Assembly (NCBI RefSeq): GCF_032854445.1
Contig: NC_088301.1
Span: forward strand, 42,705,187 to 42,769,186
DNA: 64,000 nt
Reading direction: 5' to 3'
Source of the DNA: Liolophura sinensis
Lineage: Eukaryota; Mollusca; Polyplacophora; Chitonida; Chitonidae
Shown: positions 51,499-62,843 of the stretch, piece by piece
Position numbering within the stretch: position 1 is the stretch's first letter
Layout: every line of letters starts with the position of its first letter
Made by a program: the position numbers and the translations under genes
The notes under the pieces: model-generated
What the model saw: the letters and a program-made list of their open reading frames with translations, nothing else
The model's database searches: none
Told to the model about the DNA's origin: nothing

Positions 51499-54400
51499 AT
51501 GGTTACCATAGCTTCTCAGGTATGGATATTCTTCATGCAGTATTATACTTTGCACCTTTCGGTTTAAGATTACACTTTAAATAAGGTGTCGATCACAGGT
51601 AACGACCAACCCTATCGTTTAATCTGGTTTGTCACACCTGTCCATGCATGTATACCATGAATTATTGAATGTGGCTAGTGTTAGCTTGTATTTTGTGTAC
51701 ACATGCATGCATGCTGTTAGTATCTAAATAACCCAAAGGTTTAAACTGCTAGAAGAAAGAACAATAAAAGGCAAGGCTGACCAATATTTCCAATATTTGG
51801 GAATATAGTGTTGACATTCTACATCTGTAGCACGTTATGTGTAGATCATTCACACACTAACTTATGTATAAGCTTAGCTACATACCATATATATTTACAA
51901 AGCATTTTCAAGAAAAATATACCAGCTATTGCAGAAATTTTCATTGGTAGGGTTAGGCATTGTACATTTAAGGTATTAATAAGTTGAAGTCTGAATAAAT
52001 TAAATACATATTTAAAACATCTAAAGAATATTTGTTCCAGACAGAGAGAATGCCAGAGTACTGAATAAGAGGTCAGGTATTTGTACATGTAAGAAGGTTA
52101 TTATAAACCTGGTCAAGTTTATCTTATTACATGTAAATGCAAGCTGCTCATTTTAAGAGACAATCCAAACAGTGGCTGTGATATGTACTGAATGCAGCAG
52201 TTTAAAAGTTAGTATGGGTAATACCATGGCTCTGCCCAATTGGCTCCTACCATGATGCTGTAATTGAAATATTCTATAGAAAGGCGTAGAACACAAATCA
52301 GGTAAAAAATAAATAAAACTTAGTACATGTACGTATACAGGTAGATATTTGACAGAACGGTGCAATATGTAAGAGTTAGCTCCCTTTTGTCCCTTTTTTC
52401 GGCTTGAAACAACATATTAATAAATGAGTTTACAGGGATTCCAAAGGCAGACATGTTTAATGAGTAGTCACTGTCACTAAACATTTTGTAATCATGTGTG
52501 AAATGGCTTGTTTTGTAGCTGGAGTCAAGAGAAAAACAGCTCAGTCACTGTGAGAAGGAGCTTGACAGGGTACAGACCTCTTTGAGACTAGGTGGGCTGA
52601 CAGAGGAACATAGGTATTGCAATATTTAGTACTGTACCAGTATTTCCAACTGATATAGGGGTAAAATCAGAGTACTAATGTGGTAGGCCTAAAATACCAT
52701 GTTATCACCCTTTATGAGAATACTTAATTATGACTCCCACCTCCTCTGACATACCAATACCTTAAAGGTGTTTCATGTGAATTATAATAAAATGCTTAAA
52801 TCTGCAGACGTCATACACCCAAACAGATTTCTCTATGTCTAGGTGTGAATGTACCAGTTACTCTTGGTAACATTAGGGGTTTGGATTAATTTATTTATTT
52901 CTTATCATGCCCCGGGCTCTGCCCGGTTTCCTCCCACCATAAGGCTGACAGCCGTCGTATAAGTGAAGTATTCTTGAGTACGGCGTAAAACACCAGTCAA
53001 ATAAGTAAATAAATAAATTCTTATCATGACAGAGGATTAAGATTGAAATGTCATACATTGGGTTCTTGTTTGAGCCCAGAGTGTTTTGTTCCAAAGTGCA
53101 CTTTAGTGTATGGATAGTCAACCTAAAGTGACATCTATTATGTGCCAGGTGGGTAAGGATTAAGCTTGACTTAACTTCTAAACCACTTCCCACACTTCAG
53201 CATTTATTATCGTATTAGAGGAACAGCTTTTTAGGATGGTTAGACCACCAAATAATCATATATTTCTTAATGTTACATTTGTGCACAAAAGACTAAGCAT
53301 TCTGAATTTCTTCGGTTGTGTCTGTCAGCAACCTGCGGATGGTCGTGGGTTTCTCCCGCGCTTTGCGTGGTTTCCTCCTACCATAATGCTGGCCACTGTC
53401 CTATAAGTGAAATATTCTTGAGTAAGGTGAAAAACACCAATCAAATAAATTCTTCAGTTGTGATTGCTCAAGAATTCAAGGTATTTGTGTGCTAGCTGTT
53501 TTAATAAAAAGGCATGTTTGGTGTTTTTGCAGGACCAACCTTCAAGATAAGGAAAGAAGTCTTAAGAGGGAAATACATTCTCATGGTAAATTTCATTTAT
53601 TTCTTAAGTCCGTGCTACCTTATGAACAAGATGGTGAGGATTGGTATATGTTGTGATGTGCCAGGGATTTCAAGAAAATTATCATGTGTTATACTCACCT
53701 GTTCAAGACTGTCAGGAGATATGTCATATTCATTGGTAGAATGATGTCAGGAGAATGGAATTATGTCATCCTTTTGTGGAGATAATAATATATCGAAGGG
53801 TGTTGCATATGCGATATACATATCTCGCCCTGTATTGCTTGATAGAGTCATGGGTTTCAACTGGCTTTGCGCAGGCTTTGCCTGGTTTCCTTCCACCATT
53901 GGTGCCGTCATGTAAGCGAAGTATTCTTGAGTACAGCATGAAACATTAATCAAATAAATAAATAAAAGGTGTTTTGAGGTTTGCTTGGAGCATGGGATGA
54001 TACTCTACTGGAAAATCAAAAGTTTCAGCATGAAAAACAATGTTTTGTGACCTTTATATGCCTCTAAAAATGCATTTTTGTGGGCAAATTTGGTGATTTA
54101 GGGTAAATCAAATATATAACTTGTTACATATCGTGTAAAATGTGATGATTTCAGTCTGTACTGTTTGCAAAGTGATTAATGATTTAAAAAAATAGTATTT
54201 CAATGATACTCCACCAGAAGATTTCCCAATGAATTCTGCAGTCAGTATGACACTTTTGCTTGCTTTTATCCATGTTTGTTCCATCAATATGTAATTGTAG
54301 TTGTAATCAAAGCAGGACTGAGATATGTAACAGCTCAGTTTGTATGGGTTTGTGTCAAGTTCATTTGTGTAAGGACATCATGAGAATTGACCTGATGTTT

Positions 54401-54586
54401 GTGTAAATGCTTCAAGTAATGTGTTAAGTGCTTAGGACTGAATTAAACATTAACAAGAAGGATAATTATTTTGTAGAAAAGAAAATGAAAGAACTACGCA
54501 AAGAGAACTGGAAATCTGCCGTGGTGTCTGTAATTTTACTAGGCTTGATATTCATCCTATACAAATATCTTACAACTGATTCCTGA
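51499..54586 (+). CDS. CCDC167: Coiled-coil domain-containing protein 167 (tail-anchored)
   Basis: Four exons with matching phases (51499-51519, 52519-52613, 53533-53585, 54477-54586 ending TGA) encode 92 residues; human CCDC167 has about 97. Residues 8-65 or so form a charged coiled coil (LESREKQLSHCEKELDRVQ, then GGLTEEHR, then LKREIHSHEKKMKELRKEN). A hydrophobic segment (VVSVILLGLIFILYKY) lies close to the C-terminus. This is the layout of a tail-anchored membrane protein with its bulk in the cytosol. The pattern LS.C..DL..V...L, the L(S/T)EE.R turn and the ELR.EN motif before the membrane segment match vertebrate CCDC167 as I remember it. The family's function is poorly known. The first exon codes for only seven residues (MVTIASQ). 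The introns carry at least four SINE copies. A polyadenylation signal is at 54872-54877. Confidence 0.88.
52204..52319 (+). mobile_element. SINE family A, decayed, CCDC167 intron 1
   Basis: It has a diverged body (ctctgcccaattggctccta, ccatgatgctgtaa) and 3' block (ttgaaatattctatagaaag, gcgtagaacacaaatcagg) with an A-rich tail. Confidence 0.65.
52910..53017 (+). mobile_element. 5'-truncated SINE family A with target-site duplication, CCDC167 intron 2
   Basis: It starts inside the body (ccccgggctctgcccggttt), has an intact 3' block and (AAAT)n tail, and is flanked by an exact 11-base direct repeat TTCTTATCATG at 52899-52909 and 53018-53028. It looks like a recent insertion made by LINE-type target-primed reverse transcription with 5' truncation. 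Confidence 0.9.
53321..53449 (+). mobile_element. 5'-truncated SINE family A with target-site duplication, CCDC167 intron 2
   Basis: It begins at tctgtcagcaacctgcggat and ends in aaataaa. Flanking repeats are TTCTTCGGTTGTG (53308-53320) and TTCTTCAGTTGTG (53450-53462), 13 bases with one difference. Body changes (ccgcgctttgcgtgg) suggest it is older than the neighbouring copy. Confidence 0.85.
53849..53968 (+). mobile_element. SINE family A, CCDC167 intron 3
   Basis: It has a diverged body (gctttgcctggtttccttcc) and 3' block (gtattcttgagtacagcatg) with an (AAAT)n tail. The head is missing. Confidence 0.75.
54108..54272. repeat. 165-bp duplicated segment, copy 1 (CCDC167 intron 3)
   Basis: It is identical to 57622-57786 except for two bases by eye (atatataac/atacataac and ttgcttgc/ttgcttac). 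It is not SINE sequence. Both copies are in the same orientation. Confidence 0.95.
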
Positions 54587-54589
54587 TGA

Positions 54590-57440
54590 TGAAAAGGTGA
54601 TGCTGTAGTGGAAGTGTAGACTGTCATGGATGAATTGTGCGCATGAAAGAATGGTATGAAAAAAATATGGTCGGTCATAATGTGTAATCTTTGTTCACTG
54701 GAAATATGTGATTATGTAGTAAAATTTTTGCCGGACCATTTTTGTCTGTTTTTGTAGTATACCTACCTATTTGTCACATACAGTTCTTGTACATAATGAT
54801 GGCATTGTAGCCTTTGATATACACGAGCATGTGTAATGTAAATATGTATTTAATCTGATCGTGTCCATTTAAATAAATGTGAAAGAATTGTATGTAGTGA
54901 TATTCATGCGCAAGTTTCTTATTTCTGTATTTGTGACATAACCCATATCCCAAACTGTATTTTAAGTTATTCAGGGCCAATCATACATGTGTTTCTAATA
55001 TATATGTTGTTTGTGTTATCTTTGTATTAAATTCTATCATTGATTTTTTTCATCTTGATTTCACAAGTAAGTGCTCTTCTTTCGCAAAGTCCGCAGTCCT
55101 ACACATATCGTTGATTATGTTGACCTGAAATTGGACAGATATACCATGGCAACAGCTCTGTGGCACTGCCATACATGCAGTATGCTATCTTGAGACTGAA
55201 GTATCTGTTAAAGTGTCCCTTAGCTGGTTGTTGTCTATAATTAAAGCCATATTTTTGACAATCCTGAAGACTTCCACACAACATTGTTACCTGGTTTCTG
55301 ACAGGTAAAAAGTCACAAACATGGGGATACAATAAACTATTTAAGTTTATAAGTTGTTAATTATTGAAGCCTACAGGTGAATTAGGTCTTCTGTACAATA
55401 CTTTGTTAATTTATTTCCATTCAGTCTTGTTGTTTATTTTTAAAACTTTATTTTTTGAAACTTTTATCAAAAAAGGAATTCAGTTTTGTGTGAACTTTAG
55501 CAGATCTATGATTTATTATTTTTTTATTAAAAGATTATTCACACAATAAGGTAATACATTTTAAACACCTGTAAAAATTTCATTTGACGCCAACAGTGTG
55601 TCTTGCATTTACAGGTGCTGTATCATAGAGTGGTTAGTTTTATGATACCTCTTTCTTGATGAAGATTGACTACAGGGTTACATTCCGATCTGTCTTCCAT
55701 GACCAACGGGTCAGCCGTTTGGAAATTTAAATCAGAAAAATTACGCACAGTCATTGTTTTTCCTTCAAAGTATTTACAACTACATACGCATGTACAGTGT
55801 TGTTATAATGATCCATTTATTACAAAATTACACTCACATCTATGATAAATCTGCTTGGGAGTAAAATTCCTCTGTTTGCATTGTACGTACACAGCAACTA
55901 TTTATGCCCGATGCTCATGTATGAACAGAAAGGAATGGATACACCCATTATTTGACATGCCTCAATCATTGGGACAATGCAAATGATGTAAAATTCTGTT
56001 CCTCTGTCGATTACACATTGAAACTGCTCATGCTGAAGTTCGTTTAGTCAGGTGAGCGTTGGGCAAAAGACCCTCACCTTTCTGTGTGCAGATCCTGTTT
56101 GTCAATGCGTTTCCACTCTTTCCCAGCAATATAAAAGTTTGCGGTGTTTTTCCTTAATCACGTTTTTATTCTCTGAGGCAAGCGTATTCAAGATGAAAAT
56201 ATATGTCTGCTGAAGTGGTTTTGCTTTAATGCTGCTGTTTGAAGATAGACTTTCTCTGTAAGCTTCAGGGCAACATTTCTAGCATATAGGCTATCGTTTT
56301 ACACCGTCCTTAAGGATGCTTCACATGTAAAAGGACTAAGTGTAAGAGTAGAGGAACCTTTGTACTGTATACAGTAGCTATAGAGTCCAATACAATACCT
56401 CAAAGAAGACTACAGTAAAGAAATTCAGCAAGATTAAACTATGCATATATTACGAAAAAAAATGTTAACATCAGTTCTTTAATGGAGGCCAGTTTAATCA
56501 TGATGTACACTATTTGAAAAAAAAGGTTCTTTTTTCAGTTTTAGAGGACACTACATAGCAAAAGCAAAAGTGAGAGTATATATGGTGACATGTGTTCAGA
56601 ATGCACACATCAGTGTAACTGCCACAAATGCTTTTGTTTTCGCATCCTGGCAAAAGTGAAAAAGATCTGAACCAACCATGTGAAGTCAACACAAATAGCA
56701 GAGCTACGAAATAAAGGGAGCGACATATTCTGTACATGTAGGTTATGACCCAAAACACCTATACAACAGCGTATTTGAGTAAAAAACCTGATTTATATCT
56801 CAGATGTATCACTAACTGCGGAAGTTAACAGCAGGCAGTAGTAACTTCATAAGACAAAATAAATAATATACGAGATATAAGAGAAAAATAACAGCTAAAG
56901 GTAGGCATGGTGTTTGCCACAATTGTTTGGCAGTTAATATACTCTATGTTGTGTTACATAAACAAATTTTATTGCGAGAAGTACCTTTGAATAAATTCTT
57001 ATGTAGTAAGCAAATATGCTGTGCAGCGAAAAGAAATTGTCGACAGTCTTTTGGATTTGGACATTTTGTGTGCAAAATGCATTTATGTGAGTAAAATCGG
57101 TGGCCGAGCTGTTCAAGAGCTCATAAACACTTTTTGTGTCAAAAATCTTTTTTCAAAATATAATAAGTATAACTATATACAAGAAACGGTATATAAATCA
57201 AACAGAGACACAGACAAAGGCATTGGTTTGAAGTCACGCTTAAAATCTCAGGGAGACGCGATAAAACATGGTAATGGTTATCTGTAACTCTGTTAAATGG
57301 AGAAAGCTTACACATCTCACGATGCAGAGTTGGTGAGGGGTATATGATGTTTATAATGCTGCATATCCGCTCGGTATTACCGTTGACTGGTCAGCTGTTC
57401 TTCCATCCACATTATTTGTGTTATCAGCATCAGTGAATTG
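54590..57440. other. 3'UTR and gene-free region
   Basis: The CCDC167 3'UTR runs to about 54.9 kb, or about 55.3 kb if a second AATAAA is used. Beyond that I see only short, unspliced frames and no repeats that I recognise. Confidence 0.45.
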
Positions 57441-57621
57441 AAGTCTTTACAGGAGCTTTTGGATGCTTCTTAGGCTTGGGACATCCGTGCCCTAAACTTT
57501 ACAGTATCTTGTTATTAACAGCTGTAAATAAGAATAACATTCTCCATTGAACACAAAGGATGTGGTTACACGTCGAGCATTGTATAGTTACGTCATACTG
57601 TAAGTGAACCCTTGATATAAT

Positions 57622-57786
57622 TCAAATACATAACTTGTTACATATCGTGTAAAATGTGATGATTTCAGTCTGTACTGTTTGCAAAGTGATTAATGATTTA
57701 AAAAAATAGTATTTCAATGATACTCCACCAGAAGATTTCCCAATGAATTCTGCAGTCAGTATGACACTTTTGCTTACTTTTATCCA
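57622..57786. repeat. 165-bp duplicated segment, copy 2
   Basis: It is a near-exact copy of 54108-54272 lying 3.5 kb away, just downstream (in gene direction) of the LamG-like exon at 58172-58257. The flanks differ sharply on both sides. Confidence 0.95.
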
Positions 57787-58171
57787 GGGATCAGTATATT
57801 ATCAAAATGTGCTTGGGTGCTTCGGAAAAGAGTGGCTATTGTGTGAAGTCTAGAGGAAACACTTTCATAGATGTTGTCGTACAGGCAAAACGTTAGTTGA
57901 TGTGCATGACAAGTTTGTATGACCTTAACTTGAGTAGGGGAAAAAGACTGATAACGTTGGGAATACAAAACATCCAAGTGAAACCAGCCCTTCTGATAGT
58001 ACAGTCCTAACGCACTGCATCATCATGTAATATTTCAGCACCCGTTGACAGTAGACATTTAATTTGATGCAAAAAAATCCACAAAATTACAACCTGTGGG
58101 AGGTAAAAATATAATGTGTATAAATATGGATGAGCCGCATAATAATGCAGAGCTTTTGGTTAGAAACCCAC

Positions 58172-60243
58172 CTCGTCCAGAAAGCCTCGGAAATTGGCAG
58201 CTTTCTCCAGAGGATCCCCGGCAATCGTCAGCGGGCACTGGTTCACCTTCACAGGACCTGTACAAGGATGTTAAAACTTGGCTTCAAAACTGCTCTATTA
58301 GTGTGTGTGTAGCAGCATAAGAAGATATTTTTCTGCTAGCGGCGTCATGATCATATATGTTAACTAACTGATGCTTAACGAACTGGTCTAATTTTCAGCC
58401 ATCGCGTATGTGGCAATTCTTGAGTATGGTAATAAACAACAATCAAATATTTAAATAAATTCTACCCTATACTCAAAAGTGTTTTTTATGTGATAACCGT
58501 TAGGTGTACATGTATGTGCGGTACCATATTCTGAACTTCTCAGAACGAATACCTTCTTTAGTCCTTTTTCAATGACCCACTGTGTGAGTGAATGATTGCT
58601 TGGGGTTTATCGTCGTAAATATATCCTGTCTTATGACGACGAGCAGTCATCAGGAGTGTGGGTACATATACTGTGTCTCCTTGTGGCTGGGCCAGTGGAT
58701 GCTGCCACTGTGCTGCATCCACGGAAGTATCGACCAGTTCTGTTTTCTTGCTCTAGCCTCTCAGTGCTAAGCTAGTACCATTTTTATAGTCTTTGGTATG
58801 ACCCGACCGGGATTTGATCCCCTTCTACGAAGTAACATAGACATAATAGCGTTTCATCTATAAGACACAGGCGAGAGTGAAGGCCCTTGATGGTTTGGAC
58901 ACAACTGCACTGCAAGATGCCAGAAAACTCTCGTAGGCTTAACTAATGGTAAGTACCATGTTCAAAACAATTCCCAGGGCACCGTAGTTATAATCACCTT
59001 GGCCTAAAACTGATTAATTTTGTAGTCATAACTGATAAAAAGCAACCACATTTCAACGTGCCGTACTCCAATCAAGTTACCGGTTCTATAACCCTCAAGC
59101 CTTTTAGTATTACATGAAAAGAAGGCTTCGACCTAAAATAATAACCTCGTCCACCTTATTCACTGACAAACTGCCGCTAGACACCCATAACTGGAACACT
59201 GTTTATGTCTTTTAAATATAAACAATAACTTAAACGGTAAATGCTTACGTATGCATACTTGGGTTTTTCGTCGTACTTAACATTTTTTTAGTCACATGAC
59301 TACAAGGAGTCATCAGCCGTGTGTACATATACTGTGTCTTTTTGTGACAGCGGCTATGGCACCCATCCAGTCACATTATACTGACGCAGGGTTATACCCT
59401 TCAGTGCTGAGCGCCAAGAGAGGTCGCAGCAAGCTACATTTTTAAAGTCTTTGGTATGACCCAACCCAGCACGGTAAATGAATATTTATTTCTATTAACT
59501 AGCCCTGTAAGCAGCATTTGAGTAATTCTAGACCGGTGACGTGTGATAAATTGCAATTAACATCACTGTATTCTTTAACCCAATTCTGGTTATGCCGTGG
59601 CGCTAGAGGGTGTGTAAATTGCTACTATTTAAGCATTTGCATGAACAGATAGAATAAAACCCTGACTGAGGGAAACTGAAAAGAGGCAATATTTCCCTGG
59701 TTACGCGTGACCATATGCGTCTGCTATGGATTTACTTTCTATGCTGTACGTCTTCAATTATATCGGTGGCAATTTACACGGAGTTGTTCAGGTGGCCAAG
59801 TACGTCAAAGCCTGTCGTAATTATAAGTATGGTCTCTCGAAGAAGCAATTTATTCACTTTTCTTGCCTTTAATCGATGGTTAATAACACAAATATAGTAT
59901 GTTTAGACAGATCCGAAACTGGTCTTCCTTAATCCGTGGAGTTAGGTACCATACCAGCAATAATTTTCCCGTAACAGCCATTTGCAAATACCTCGGTACT
60001 GCTATTCCACGTGTTTCAGGGTTTTCATTCCGGTTAGATATTCATATACTTCTGGCCTGTAATAGCGTAAGATAAAAATGCTGTACAAGTATGCCTGTAT
60101 ATATAAGTTGGGTGAAATATGTGTAAAAGTAAGGAAAACTCACCCGAGAAATCTCTTGAGGCTAGACAGAGATAACCATCGACAACAACCTGAAGCATTC
60201 CATCCTGGTAGAGCAAAGCTACCGAGTGCCACCCATGGAAATC
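58172..60243 (-). CDS. LamG-like (concanavalin A-fold) protein, two exons
   Basis: Two minus-strand exons join in phase 1. Exon 60243-60144 reads DFHGWHSVALLYQDGMLQVV, then VDGYLCLASRDFS, with a strong GTGAGT donor. Exon 58257-58172 has a strong acceptor (ttttaacatccttgtacag) and reads PVKVNQCPLTIAGDP, then NFRGFLDE. The pattern WHSVAL...DG.L...VDG followed by PL.IAGDP....FRGFLDE is typical of LamG/pentraxin-like jelly-roll domains, where the W-H-x-V strand, the VDG turn and the G-x-x-DE ending recur. These domains bind glycans or proteins, usually outside the cell. The first exon's acceptor (accggaag) is acceptable but not strong. A possible last exon at 57491-57447 continues in phase (GTDVPSLRSIQKLL then stop); this is uncertain. 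Upstream exons were not found, so the full protein, signal peptide and ends are unknown. Confidence 0.7.
58413..58462 (+). mobile_element. SINE family A, 3' end fragment
   Basis: Only the end of the 3' block (gcaattcttgagtatggtaa, acaacaatcaaat) and an A-rich tail remain. It lies in the intron between the two LamG-like exons. Confidence 0.5.
58585..58850 (-). mobile_element. SINE family B, copy in reverse
   Basis: The reverse complement of its right end gives a box-B-like ggggatcaaatcccggtcgg followed by gtcataccaaagactataaa and the 'agcactgagaggc' body, matching 43436-43690. It lies in the LamG-like gene intron. Confidence 0.65.
59258..59482 (-). mobile_element. SINE family B, second copy in reverse
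   Basis: It shares with the previous copy catatactgtgtct, gagtcatcagc, cagtgctgagcgccaag and aaagtctttggtatgaccca. The head side is truncated at 'cccagcacgg'. It is in the same orientation as the copy 400 bases to its left. Confidence 0.65.
59500..59775 (+). repeat. Dispersed repeat family C, third copy
   Basis: It is colinear with 27195-27500: gtaattctagaccggtgacg, aattgctactatttaagc, atttgcatgaaca, gaggcaatatttccctggtt, acgcgtgaccatatgc and tgctgtacgtcttcaattat. Confidence 0.65.
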
Positions 60244-60499
60244 CTTCCGGTAAAAAAAAATTACAAATATGTATCGTACATGTAGTTAGTGGATCTTGTA
60301 CAACGTCAAAATGTTTCACGTTTCGAGGAGTTGACTTGGTTAAAGAGAAAAGATTTCTTTCAGGTACATCAGCGTTCCTCTGGCTCTTAGACCGGTCAGC
60401 TTGCTCAGCTTCCACATTAGCCGATCTCATTCATCGGACTGGAACATTTACAGTACAGATCTGTTCTTCTGAAAGCTAAACTGGAAAAATGAAACAGAT

Positions 60500-62210
60500 C
60501 TCAGATCTATAGTATTGTTCTTCATTTCTTTACAAACTGTTAATGCAGGTAACTATATTTATTCGATAACTAGCTACATGTAACTTGCTTACTTGCCAGG
60601 ATATTTTTTAATGACTCTAATGTCTATAGTCAACCATTGGCGAGAACTTTTTTCATATTTGCTTGATATATTCCAATAATAGGCCTGCTTCTACTATATG
60701 TACTGATAGTCATGAAGTGGAGAATTTTGTCCTTTTTGGTAATTACGTGATAAATCATAAGTATACTGGAGTGATATACCAGCATTGGTGGTCACAAATT
60801 GGTGGTCACTTTTCCCCAAACTTACATTAAGTCCCAAGTATATACAGGTTTGCCGATACACATGAAATAACTTTCTCACATTAGATATTTGCATGATAAA
60901 TCCCAAGTAGTCCTGAATAATGTATACACTGATAATCACTCATAGCAACGTTATCGTTATTAAGGTTCCACGCTAGTATCCTAGTGGATGAAATTTCACT
61001 TGCAAATTTCAGGGACATCGCCGTACCTATATTGTAACAAAACTTCTTGTTTGGTATGCGAGTTATGATGTAGCTGACCAATGAAATTTGCTTAAAAGTA
61101 GGTCAAGTTTAAAGACTGCTTAAATGCTTAAATAAGGTCACTGTCCAGAACTTCTTGACGTCAGGATTACAAATCTGTAAGATTTAGTTTTGTACTTGAT
61201 ATAGTTTTCGGGTTATGACCCCAAAACCATCAAAGTTATGAAGTATGACGCAAAACACCCCAGTGTACATACATACCAAAACTGACAAAACCTCCTATTC
61301 AAATAACACGGGAGCTTCGTGTTACCTGCATGAAACCCGTTCACTGTAAAGTGCTGGCTACAAGGCGTGCATTCTAATTCTGTCTGTCGACGGTAGCACT
61401 AGATCAAAGGAACAATCTCTTCATACATGTGGCCCATCACTTCTATTTGAGAGCATTGTTTATGTTTTCTTTTAGTTATTTTTCACCATAGCCCCAGTGA
61501 ACATCGCTCCTAGCAGTCACTGGTTCAAATCCAGTTCATTACTACCAATCTTCGTTCTTTTTTTTCAATTACCATGAAATTATTAGGCACCAGACTATTA
61601 GTCCTATCCGCCTGGGGTTCAAGTCCAGTCTACTCCCTAACCTTTCTTACCATATTCATTTGGGATTTAAGTATGGACACTATGGTTCATTTGTGGGAGA
61701 TCGTGATGCTGGTTATTGCTGAAATACTTTTGCTTTCGTCGAAAGTACGAGATCTGATTTCGACAAGTTACATGCAATTCACTTTTTCGGAGAGTTTATT
61801 GTCTAGTATGGATTACGTCTGTTTTTTGCTCGTATTAGACAAACCTTGGTTCTTTTAAGAAGAACATAGAACTGATAGATTAGGATGGTATGTGGTAGAG
61901 AAAGTGGAAAGTTTTAAAAAGTGGGTGCTAAATGGTGTGTATACAGAATGCTTGGAAGCCGTATAACTGCATGCAGTTCTAGTTATTATTATTAAAACCG
62001 TGACGCTTTATGAAAGTTTATGAAATTTTAATATGTTTGTTTGCAGGATTAACTTGGGAAGATTTGGTCTCGTGACTTGACGGCCATCTTGGACTTTGAT
62101 GTAAATCTTAAAAAAATCTTCTTCTGCAGATAGACTGATGTGACTGAGCTGAAATTTTAACTGCAGTTGCACAAAGCCTAGGTACATTCAGGGTGTGATT
62201 GCGTACTTTC
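60500..62210. other. Gene-free stretch with tRNA box-B-like motifs
   Basis: Two box-B-like sequences occur 100 bases apart (ctggttcaaatccagttc at about 61520 and tggggttcaagtccagtc at about 61614), suggesting old SINE heads. No supported exons were found; upstream exons of the LamG-like gene may be hidden here. Confidence 0.35.
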
Positions 62211-62213
62211 TCC

Positions 62214-62843
62214 GTTGAAAATTGTACAAACAATGAATAGGGTAGCGACTGGGCGACGACCTTAAAAATGCACTAGACAAAGTGAAAGCCAATGAAGAAA
62301 TTATCAAAACGTATGATAGTAAGTTCACTTCAATGCATAGCGAAATAGGACATCTCAATTCCCAGCTAGGCCGAATCAACGAGTAAATCCGTTGCATCGT
62401 TAAAGCTGGAAAACGAACAACTCCATGATAAAGCTGAACAATACAGTCGCCGAACCTGCCTACGCATTATTGGCCTCAAAGTGCAAGAAAACGAGAACAC
62501 TTATATGTAAAGCTATATGCAAATTAGTACGACAAATGAACGTTCCTCTAACGGTAAATGATCCATCGCGCTCGCAGTTCATCGGAGTACAGAAATCACA
62601 GACAATCGTGCGCCTCATCTCATACAGAAAGAGAACAGAATTCCTGACAGCTTGTCGCGTCCTAAAAAAACTCTGATGAAACAAAAAAACATCTACATGA
62701 ATGAAGACCTGACCAAACGTCGCTATTTCTTACTTAAAGGCCTGTTGAAACTAAGGAAAGATGGAAAACTGTTCATCGCTTGGACCTATGATGGAAATAT
62801 TTTCAACGGGAAAGTTGACAACGGCCAAAAATGTCGATCCTAA
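62214..62843 (+). mobile_element. LINE ORF1 remnant
   Basis: The conceptual reading, with several frame breaks, shows a coiled-coil stretch (LKNALDKVKANEEIIKTYDS), then LENEQL..KAEQYSRRTCLRIIG, then IVRLISYRKRTEF and IYMNEDLTKRRYFLLKGLLK. Order and motifs fit ORF1 proteins of L1- or CR1-type LINEs (coiled coil, RRM-like domain, C-terminal domain). It has a frameshift at about 62455, another near 62670 and stops, so it is not functional. Confidence 0.75.

Noticed and set aside
60078-60479. 133-codon plus-strand open frame
   Set aside because: It is antisense to the LamG-like exon at 60144-60243, which has family-level motifs and a strong donor. The plus-strand product resembles nothing.
61500-61640. 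Possible tRNA genes (two box-B-like motifs)
   Set aside because: No matching box A at the right distance and no acceptor-stem pairing could be seen. More likely old SINE heads.
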